Both the position numbers and the translations under genes were made by a program. A stretch of DNA of 64,000 bases from Alligator mississippiensis (Eukaryota > Chordata > Crocodylia > Alligatoridae): the NCBI RefSeq assembly GCF_030867095.1, contig NC_081831.1, positions 22,172,001 through 22,236,000 of the forward strand, written 5' to 3'. Below, in pieces: positions 55,733 to 64,000 of this stretch. Within the stretch, counting starts at the first letter, position 1; every line of letters starts with the position of its first letter. The notes under the pieces are model-generated. The model was given only the letters and a program-made list of their open reading frames with translations, searched no databases and had not been told where the DNA came from.

Positions 55733-58327
55733 TGTCCCTTGAGTGAATGGGAGTGAATGATGATCATCAGTAGACAATAGCCTAGCCAAAGAAACTCCAT
55801 TTTATGCTAATCAAGCTAAAGAACTGATTCCTGGAACTGAGCACCTACCCTATTGACTATTCCTGCAACCCTTTTAATCAAAATCACAAACTGGCTCCTG
55901 CAACTGCACTACCAGCAGGCAAGACCCCTGTGACTAACAGCTGTCAGGTACTACTCAAGACCCACGTGAGACAGTGACCTCCGGATTGGGTAGCCAAGAT
56001 GATGCTGGGGGATCACACAAGTCTGCCAGGAAGGGATAAAAGGCAGTGAAGGGTGACTGTCAGTGGCACCCTCTCATCCAGCACCTGACCTACCAAGACA
56101 GAAGAAGCAGGTGACCCCCTTCTGGAGAAGACATCACCTTGAAGGAAGCTGACCATCAACAACCAGCTCCAGGGCCTCAGATAGGTAGATATATTGACAC
56201 CAGTGTTCTCACAATCACTACAGCAGCTAGTGTAGTGAGGTGACCAGTACCCCTCGTAACTCAAAGTTTGCATTTATTATTTTATTGGTAACTTCACATC
56301 CTGTCCAATAAACTAGAATTTATTATACTCCCATGAGTTGGTCCTTTGTAGCCAACATTATTTGGTGGAGAACACAGCAGAATTCTAAGATTATTGACGG
56401 GTGTGTGTGTTAACTGCTGTGCCACCATATAGAACTCACTCCAGAGGGGAGTGGGCACACCCAAGGAGGGTCAGGAACATATAGAACTCACCCAAGGGGG
56501 TGGGCATGTTCCAGGGAAGGGATTTGGTTGTAGAATTCCTGTGGGGAAGGGGCAGAGTCAGTGGGGGGCGTGAGGGCCTAAGGAAACCAGCAGGCTTGAG
56601 GTGTTATTGCTGTTGTTGTGAGTTGCCTGCTCCTAGCAGGGACTGTTGTTGCATTTGGTAGGGTTGCCTACAGAGAGACTGGTACTGTTGTTGCTATTGT
56701 TACTGTTAGCGGGGATTGAATTGGGTGTTGTCCAAATTTGTGCTTTGTGGAATTAGATATTGTGGATGTAGAACTCCTGTGGGACAGGGACATAGTCCGT
56801 CAGGAGGCTTGAGGCTTAGGATCCGAGGGCTCAAAATATGTTTAGGAAAATATCTCTGTTCAGCAAGAAATCCCCTAAGGCTGGAGCAGGGGCCCATGAG
56901 GCCAAGTGGGTGAAAAAGGTATTGGAAGGGGTCCCTTTCCAATAGAAATGCTTGTAAGATTGTTTTGTCTTAATGCTTTTGAGATTTTGTGTCTTGAGCC
57001 TTTGAGGTTTCTGAGATTTTGAGTTTTTCAGTTTTGAGTTTTTGAATTTTCAGATTATTGCTGGTTGTAAACTAGTGTTTGGTGCAAGACACTGGTTTTT
57101 TGTTTGTTGTGAAGAGCTAGTATAGTCCAGTACTTAGACCTGAGTAGAAAGGGTTGCAACCTACTGTTCAGGGGCCCAACCCAGATCCCACAGTGGAGAG
57201 AGGGTAGGAGTAACACAAGAGAGTTACTAGGAAGCAGAAACAACCATCACAGATGGCTACTAAGATGTTTAAGAAGTCACCTGTCAGGACATATTACAGA
57301 GAAAGCTGTAATAATGCCTAAGGGTTAAAGATAACCTTTAGGAGTCGGGGAACAAGCACCCTGGTTCTCTGACTTCCCTCTTTCGTGCCCAATTTAGGAC
57401 ATAAGGGAGACTTGGTTCTTAAAGTGCTGGGTCTGGACAGGTTGAAAACTATTATGATTGAAATTACTCCCCACCTCAAGCTAGTTCTGGTATTGTTATA
57501 GCCCTATGTGAGGGAGTTAAAAGCAACATTCACTAGCAAAGATGCATGGTTCACTTATTCAAGGTTTGTTTCCTTACACGGAGAGATTCAGAAAGCAAGG
57601 AGCTGTGTTAGAGAGAAGAAAAGGAAAAAGAGGGAAGTGGGAAAAAAGGCTGAGGCAGCTGTTAGAGAGAGAGATCTGGGAAGTGTTTAGAAAGAGAGGA
57701 GAGAATAAGAGATTAACAGAATTTGAATGCTAGAGCAGGTAGGAGGAAAGAGTAAGGATGACATTTTAGGAATGACTACTTTAGAGCAGGGAGTAACAGG
57801 AGTAGAGCCTAAGAAGTGGGCTGTACTACAGAGATTGTTGAAGTGTTTGTGCAAAACGAAAAGTGCAAGCAGGGTTGTGTGCTTGCTCTGTGCCTTGCAC
57901 TCTCATTGGTAATGGGAATGAGATGTATCTAGGAATAGTGTGGGTATAATATAGGTATCCTAGAAAGAAAGGTGTTAGCAGCTGTTAAGGTTTTGCTGTG
58001 ACTGAGTGAATGATGGGGTTAACCCAGACAATTGAATGAAGGCAGAGAAAAAGGTTAAAATGTAACAAGATACAGACATGTGTCTTAATTGAGGGACCAA
58101 ACCCTCCCCACCAATGCAGTGTAAATATGCACTGGAAACTGAAATAGGATTATAGCTCATAGTAAATAGTTTGTTAAGTCAGGATATGATCATACAAATG
58201 CTTAGTGTGTGTGTGTTACTCCCTGATTTGAAATGTGGTCTTTTCTGAAAGGCAAAGTACTCTGCAATTATAGCACTTATGGCAGGAGGGGTAAAATGGT
58301 TTTCAGTATTAAATTTGGCTAATGCAG
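55733..58327 (+). mobile_element. LTR retroelement fossil, plus strand
   Basis: A probable 5' LTR spans about 55733-56357. It starts TGT, has a TATA-like GGGATAAAAGG near 56033 and AATAAA near 56306, and ends CCAACA. A primer-binding-like TTTGGTGGAGAAC follows directly. The internal region to about 58327 has short gag-like basic stretches but no recognisable pol or env. It is old and heavily broken, and its 3' LTR was not identified. Confidence 0.5.
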
Positions 58328-59030
58328 TGTAACCCTGGGCGCGACACTACATGCACCGGCACCTGAATAATGGGATCCTGGGGTACCTGGTAGCCAGTAG
58401 CCCTGCCCAGCCCCCCTGGGAAGCTGCTGCAGTGCCCCGAGTGGAGAGCCTCCCCGTACAATCAAGCACCCTTGCAGACAGTTCTCAAACTGTTTACAAG
58501 ATTTAATTATTTACATCATAATAAATAATCATTAAATAAGCACATGGATATATTGTCTAATAAACCCTCAAGAACTTATTTACAGTTTCTCACTTGCACA
58601 CGGTGTCCTGGGGATCCCGTGTGCACTGCCCCTGGCGGGGTATCTCAGGGAGCGGGACTGCCTGTGTCCCTGCATGTGGTCTGTGGACGCTGCCTGGCAC
58701 TGGTGTCCGTCTCCATGCTCCTGGGGTCTCTTAGCTTTTGCTAATGGCTCTCTTTCAAACTGTGCTGGGGATACATCACCCCTCCCACTTCCAACAGGGC
58801 TGCTCCCAAACAGCTTCACTTGCCCTCAGAGCCTACAGTGTCCCCTCGGGGACAAACTCTGTCTCTGCCAGGCAGCTCTTCCCATTCTGTTCAAGTGGGT
58901 CCATTTTTTAAAGGCTGCTACATCAGGTTTTATTTTTGTTTCTTTTCTATCTCCTTGGTATAAAAGTGCTGGTATTATTTTAAATGTATATTCAAGGAAC
59001 AACAGTACTGTTTTACCCCAAGTATCCTAA
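58328..59030 (-). mobile_element. Possible LTR fossil, minus strand
   Basis: The block starts TGTAACCCTGGGCGCGACAC. About 170 bases in it has AAGATTTAATTATTTAC, the same layout as the TGTCG-type LTRs at 46519 and 60591 (AAGATTATTTATTCAC). The far end is not clear, and assignment rests on layout alone. Confidence 0.3.
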
Positions 59031-59399
59031 AGATTTCACAATGCCCAGCAAAAAGAACATGGAAAAAGCTTTCTAAGTAAAAATTCTGAGGGAGAAATTG
59101 TCCCTCTAAAGGAAAAACTCATCTTTAAAATGACAACTTGGCTTAATTGTAACAAGGGTATTGGCATCCCTCAATCTCACATTTACAGCAACTGGAGGGC
59201 TCCATTGAGCAGTTAATTTTGGGAGCCCTGCTGTCAAATAAATCACCTGACCCTCAAGAAATAGGGTAAACAGTCTTCTCCATCCTGCTGGCCACCCTTC
59301 TTGGTTAGCAGGAGAGAACGGCTCTGAGCCATTGGAAAATACGCATCGGACAGGCTGATGAGTGCCCACCCTGATGTTGAGGCAAGAAAAGACCAGAAA
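59031..59399. other. Unclassified stretch before the hAT transposase
   Basis: No motif was recognised. The BED finger and the first part of the hAT catalytic domain would be expected here if the element were complete, but they were not found. Confidence 0.35.
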
Positions 59400-60590
59400 G
59401 GTCATTGACCAGAAAAGTCAAAGCCAAGGTGCTGGATGAGTCCCACATGGCAAGGGAGATCATGGGGGCCATGAACCGCATGGTGCAGGCCATCGTTGGG
59501 CAGGCCGAGCTCACCTGCGAGTTCATGGTCACTGACAATGGGGCCAATATGGTGAAGGCTGTCTGTAATGCCAACTTCATTGGCATCTGCTGTGTGGCAC
59601 ACAGGCTGCACCTAATAGTGAGGGATGCCTTGGAGGGGGACAGGACTGCTGGTGATGGCGCCGCCACCACTACTGCTACAAGCCAGCTGATTTTGAAATG
59701 CAGGAAAGTGACAGGCTACTTCCACTGCAGCATCAAGGGGGGTCAAGATGCTGTGGGAGAAACAGACAGAGCTCAGCATCCCACAGCACAAAATCATGCA
59801 GGATGTGGAGACTAGGTGGAACTCCACGTACCTGATGCTCGAAAGGTTGGTGGAGCAACAGAAGGCCATCCGTGAGATGACCTTGCTTGAGGAGATTGGG
59901 ATCAGCGGCCCCCTGAACAGAGCCGAGTGGGGTACCATCTCCCAGATCTTGGTGGTCCTCAAGTCCTTCCTCAAGGCCACCGAGACCCTTAGTGCTGGTG
60001 ATGCCCTCCTCAGCCAGGTGATCCCCCTAGTGAGGGAACCGGAGAACCAAATGGAGAAGTTCCAGGGGATCAGTGTTCCTGGCTGGGGCAGATCGCTGTC
60101 AGCAGACATGCAGGCACTGGTGAGGCAGCTGAAGGAGGGCATCAGGAGACAGCTGGATCCCTTGCGATCCAGTACGGTCCACATGATGGCAGGCATGTGT
60201 GACCCGAGGGTGAAGGGGAGCATGCGCACTGGCAGCCCCAAAACCCTTGATCACTGGACGCAGGTGCTGGTCAACAAAGTCAGGGAGGCCAAAGTGCAGA
60301 GGCAAGGGGATGTGGAAGAGGGGGATCCACTTTCCCATGCCAGCACTCCCAGCACTGGCACCAGCACCAGCATCAGCCAGTTTCTACCACGCCAGCCACT
60401 GCCAATGTGGGCCATGGGCATGGCTTCAATGCTGGGGTCCAAACACATCAAACCCCAGTCTCGGGCAGGTAGTACTGAGGCTTCAGTGGCTACCTATCTC
60501 GCTGAGGATTTGGAGCCACTGGACTGCGACCCCTTGGCCTACTGGGCAAGCCGCAGCCAGATGTGGCAGGATCTGGCCACGGTTGCCCAG
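59400..60590 (+). pseudogene. hAT transposase, truncated at both ends
   Basis: The first frame (59405 to about 59740) reads VTDNGANMVKAVCNANFIGI then CCVAHRLHLIVRDAL, the central RNase H-like part of a hAT/ZBED transposase. After one frameshift near 59740 a second frame continues to 60590 with DVETRWNSTYLMLERLVEQQ and the dimerisation segment LEPLDCDPLAYWASRSQMW. The N-terminal BED finger and first catalytic Asp region are absent. The C-terminus stops after VAQ, where an LTR element begins at 60591. The nucleotide frame is well kept, so decay is moderate. Confidence 0.85.
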
Positions 60591-61338
60591 TGTCGGGATT
60601 TAGGGCAGCCAGCCAGCAGCTCTCTCTGACTCCCACCCGGGCAGATAAGGGTCCGGGGCCTTAGAAGGCTGTCAGGCGGGTATTTGTGACGCTTGGAGTG
60701 GAATTCATTAGGCGGATGCTTATTGGTTGTAAAGCAAGATTATTTATTCACGCCGTCAAGGTGGTAAAAGACGGAGGTCAAAGATATTTGGTTAGTTATA
60801 GCTTAGAGTTCGTAGGTCGTAGGTCGGTCTGCATAAGAGTTTGGAGGTCGGGCAGAAGGTCGGGCCGGTGGGTCGTTGATTTACGTCTGATTGGGTCGAG
60901 ACGGGGGAAACTGACAAGTGATTAATTTGTCAGTTACTCTCACGCATACGTTTAGAGGTTTTTTAGGTGTGTGTGCGGAGGTCTCCCGTTCTTCACGGAA
61001 GTGAAGACGGGTTTTATTTGTGTAATTGCTAATTGCTTTTCACCACGTCATAAATTTAATTAGGATCGCCAATTATCTAGCGGTCTTTGTTAGGGTGTTA
61101 TCATAGGGTTACTCATTGTTTTTTTTGACCAATTATAATGATTTATGTATAGTACAGAAGGCTAAGTTTTATTTTATGTTGGTGTCGTAGTTATAAATTT
61201 TTTTTTGACATGCGCAGCAAAGAACTGTTATTTATCTTTTTGTTAATTAACTGTTAGTTAACCTAGTGCAGACTAAAACTGTTTTGATTAATATATTTCT
61301 TGCTTGTGGCATGGGCAGTACTTAATTTGGTTGTGACA

Positions 61339-62113
61339 TGCCCCCTTGCCCATGGCACAGTAAGTTATATCATGTTTACGTATAGACCATTTTGTTTATC
61401 TTTGTTAGTGTTTGGTAAGTGGGTGTATATAAAAGCAAAAAGCATGGTTAACTTCGTTTTGAGATATTGTAAAATCTAACAACTAAAACACACAAATATA
61501 ACAATGACTATTATGATTAACGGTAAACATAAGATAATCAAAGACGCCGATACTTGAATTAACTTAAACTCAGTAAACTGTTATTTTTGATTTTATGTAA
61601 TCTTTTTTAATTTGATTTTTTAAGGTAACTGAGAATGAGGTATTAGATTAATGCCCCCTATACGGAGGATTTTTAAAATTGTGGCTTATTATATTTGAGT
61701 TAAATTGTAGCTCTGAAAACACCAATTTTTTGTATCGTCATTAGCGGCCTTTTAAAAATTTTTTTATTGTTATCTCTCTTCCCAAATCGTTCTTTTTTTT
61801 TTTTTGAATGTATAAGTTTTTTTAGAACCTTGACTACTTGCCCCCTTCCATCATCATCTCCCTCATCTCTTTCCTCACGTTTTTTTAATCAATGTTTTTG
61901 TCTATATCCGACCTTTTTGTGATATCCCCCAAACCTTCAGACTATCAATGCTGGGTTTTTTTAATAATTTAGAGCTTTTTATTTAAAACATTATGACTTG
62001 GCTTTACTGTGTAAAGTTTCGAACAGGCTTTAAAACAAAACAAAACAAGTATGTATAAGATCATTAACAGGAAAAGAAAAACCATAAAATGAGTAGTTAG
62101 TTATGTCTTTGGC
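61339..62113. other. AT-rich interior of the LTR element
   Basis: AT-rich sequence between the left LTR and the gag-like frame, with long T-runs (61791-61805) and no coding signal. Whether it is original element sequence or later insertion cannot be told. Confidence 0.4.
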
Positions 62114-62500
62114 CTAAAATGACAGAAGGTTTAGGACCGAGTTGGAGGTTTCGAAGTCAGCTCCGTTCGCCGAGGAACCTGTTGGTAACAGCAGGAATAG
62201 AGCGACGACCTTGTTTGCAACATATGAGCAGGCGGCCATTGTGGCGTCGACCCAGGCGTGTTGTAGGTTGATGCTTGGTGATTCTCGCGATCGGGCAGTC
62301 ACAGATTGTCGCTTCGTCACCGCTGGGCCTGTAAGGGGACAAAACAAACGAACAGACAAATAAACAAAGAAAATTAAAAAACAATAAAATTGTCTTGTTT
62401 ATTTATGAGCATAATGTCGTAGTGGTTGGAATAGTTTATAGATGCCCCCTTCGAGTAGTTGTTTGTTGGGGCACGCTGCGGTGTTATCCGGAATGCGCTG

Positions 62501-63544
62501 TTAGGCGTGGGTGCCTCTGGGGCCCGGACCAGTTGGCGGGATCGGTCGAGGTTGGTAGCTTAGCATATGTGTCAGTTGTCGTTGTCTCGCATCTCTTAGG
62601 ACGTGTAGCTGTTGTTTGGTAAGCGTGAAGTAGTTTAGGAGGAGCCCAAACATGGCTCTTTCCTCCGGTGTCCTCTGGGGTGGCAGTCTTGATTTTTTTC
62701 GTGAGTTGAATTGGGAATGTCTTGGCCCTTGGTATTCGACTGGATATGTAGTAAGGTGGCTTAGGGCGACGGCTGAGTTTGTGGTTGTTGACTTTACAAG
62801 GGCTTGAAGTCGTGGAAGTTGACTTAAAAGATTCTCTGTTGGCTGAGTAATGAGCAGGTTGAGGAGGAGGCGAAGGTTGATGGTATTCTCTCCTCCATAA
62901 ATCTCCATGGATGTGTCGATGACGTCAAGGGTGGTGGTGGTAGTTGCACCCTTTGGGTTGGTTATTTGCTTGGTTATTGTTATAGAGTGAGTGGCAGCTG
63001 TAGTTGTTATTGTGTCTGGTGGGAAGATTGGACTCTCGCTCGTTGCCCCCTCCCTGTGGTATGGAGGTGGGGCCGTTGGAAGCGATGTCATCTCAGGGGG
63101 CGGGCTTGCTGGGTGGAGTCCCGCCTGTTCTTCTGTGGCTCCGCCCTTCTTTTTTAGTTTCTCCGGGCAGCTCATATTTTTTTCAGTGCCATTTTCTGGT
63201 GGTGACGGAGGGTTTTGGCACGTTGTCATCTCCGCAGCAGCTTTGCTGACTGTAGCTAACTGGGTTTTTAAGTTTGTATTTTTAAGCAGTAGGAGTGACA
63301 CTATGTTAATCATCTTTTTTTTGTCCCACTCGGAACTTGTCCACTCCTTTCCGACTCCCTCCTCTCCTCTCAGCGAGAAGTAGCCGCTGACGCAGCCTGT
63401 CTCCGCTCCACTCGCTTGGTGATAAGCGATGTGGGCCCATAATTCATCCGCGTTATCTATGCGGCGCCCCCCACTACACCAGGGGCAGTTCTTAATTAAT
63501 TTCCACTCCATCACATTTCTCCTTGATCCTGTTTGTGACGCCAT
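62501..63544 (-). CDS. Gag-like open frame of the LTR element, unrecognised
   Basis: A frame of 347 codons starts right at the LTR boundary on the minus strand. Near the N-terminus (residues about 19-41) it has a CPWC then HIAYH arrangement, like a C2H2 zinc finger. Next come a predicted coiled-coil stretch (VSLLLLKNTNLKTQLATVSK) and a Pro/Thr-rich middle with PTAPPPY, which looks like a PPPY late-domain motif. The C-terminus is basic. Position and composition suggest a gag-like structural protein, but I do not recognise the family. Confidence 0.5.
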   Translation of the reverse strand: MASQTGSRRNVMEWKLIKNCPWCSGGRRIDNADELWAHIAYHQASGAETGCVSGYFSLRGEEGVGKEWTSSEWDKKKMINIVSLLLLKNTNLKTQLATVSKAAAEMTTCQNPPSPPENGTEKNMSCPEKLKKKGGATEEQAGLHPASPPPEMTSLPTAPPPYHREGATSESPIFPPDTITTTAATHSITITKQITNPKGATTTTTLDVIDTSMEIYGGENTINLRLLLNLLITQPTENLLSQLPRLQALVKSTTTNSAVALSHLTTYPVEYQGPRHSQFNSRKKSRLPPQRTPEERAMFGLLLNYFTLTKQQLHVLRDARQRQLTHMLSYQPRPIPPTGPGPRGTHA

Positions 63545-63757
63545 GTCGGGACCCAGGGCAGCCAGCCAGCAGCATTCCCAGACTCCCACCTGGGCAGATA
63601 AGGGTCCGGGGCCTTAGAAGGCCTCAGGCGGGTACTTGCGACGCTTGGAGTGGAATTAATTAGGCGGACGCTTATCGGTTGTAAAGCAAGATTATTTACT
63701 CACGCCGTCAAGGTGGTAAAAGACAGAGGTCAAAGATATTTGGTTAGTTACAGCTTA

Positions 63758-64000
63758 GATTCATAGATTCATAGATGTTAGGATCGGAAGGGACCTCAAT
63801 AGATCATCGAGTCCGACCCCCTGCATAAGCAGGAAAGAGTGCTGGGTCTAGATGACCCCAGCTAGGTGCTCATCTAACCTCCTCTTGAAGACCCCCAGGG
63901 TAGGAGAGAGCACCACCTCCCTTGGGAGCCCATTCCAGACCCTGGCCACTCGAACTGTGAAGAAGTTCTTCCTAATGTCCAATCTAAATCTGCTCTCTGC
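63758..64000 (-). mobile_element. CR1 3' end in the right LTR, runs off the window
   Basis: It starts GATTCATAGATTCATAGATG and continues with GGAAGGGACCTCAATAGATC and CCTCCTCTTGAAGACCCCCA, nearly the same as the copy at 43785. This is the youngest-looking CR1 subfamily in the window. The LTR word TTACAGCTTAGA ends directly before it. Confidence 0.92.

Larger units (their letters stand above)
60591..64000 (-). mobile_element. Non-autonomous LTR retroelement (fossil), minus strand, runs off the window
   Basis: Left LTR 60591-61338 (748 bases, TGTCGGG...TGTGACA). The right LTR starts at 63544 with the same sequence and is interrupted by a CR1 at about 63758 before the window ends. The first ~215 bases of the two LTRs differ at roughly 8-9 percent by eye, so the insertion is not recent. 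On the minus strand a purine-rich tract (ATGGGCAAGGGGGCA) precedes the 3' LTR, and a primer-binding-like TGGCGTCACAAACAGG follows the 5' LTR. The ~2.2-kb interior holds one long gag-like frame and an AT-rich stretch, with no recognisable pol or env. It sits inside a hAT transposase. A solo LTR of a related family is at 46519-47294. Confidence 0.75.

Noticed and set aside
56358-56380. Assigning a specific tRNA primer to the LTR fossil
   Set aside because: The primer-binding-like stretch does not match a tRNA 3' end that I can name with confidence.

Overview
The window looks like nuclear DNA of a non-avian reptile, most likely a crocodilian (a turtle is the main alternative). Genes are sparse and split by introns with GT/AG ends. 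CpG islands mark the promoters. The repeats are dominated by CR1 LINEs with the ATTCATAGATTC-type 3' end, plus MIR SINEs, Tx1-like LINEs, hAT elements and LTR fossils. One gene is recognised with confidence: MRPL4 (9920-13749, + strand, nine exons, 304 aa). Downstream on the same strand lies an ICAM-like adhesion gene (20975-25844, five exons, 320 aa). The order MRPL4 then ICAM genes matches human 19p13.2, where S1PR2 lies on the other side of MRPL4 on the opposite strand. The CpG island at 1-2450 may therefore be the S1PR2 promoter side, but no S1PR2 coding sequence is present.

Layout. 1-2.45 kb: CpG island. 2.45-9.77 kb: intergenic DNA with three CR1 pieces and a CA-rich microsatellite. 9.77-13.96 kb: MRPL4. 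15.56-16.5 kb: an orphan duplicate of ICAM intron 1. 16.5-20.7 kb: a large imperfect palindrome whose arms are tandem ~195-bp repeats (foldback element). 20.7-28.3 kb: the ICAM-like gene and its 3' flank. 28.4-31.7 kb: a Tx1-like LINE carrying nested insertions. 31.7-34.4 kb: unclassified DNA with a tandem tRNA-SINE-like array and a lone Ig-like exon relic. 34.4-48.5 kb: a tandem duplicate of the ICAM-like gene, now a pseudogene, stretched from about 6 to 14 kb by insertions. 49.9-54.35 kb: a CR1 copy split by a hAT element with an internal GC-rich minisatellite and by a Tx1-like LINE. 54.9-64 kb: CR1, an LTR fossil, a truncated hAT transposase, and a second LTR element inserted into the hAT.

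MRPL4 supplies a mitoribosome protein and the ICAM-like gene a predicted cell-surface ligand; their adjacency is ancestral linkage rather than shared function. The most interesting points are the foldback element, the ICAM duplication (it gives paralogous empty sites that order the insertions), the hAT element that carries a minisatellite, and an LTR element with an unrecognised gag-like frame. All homology calls are by eye; no searches or alignments were run.
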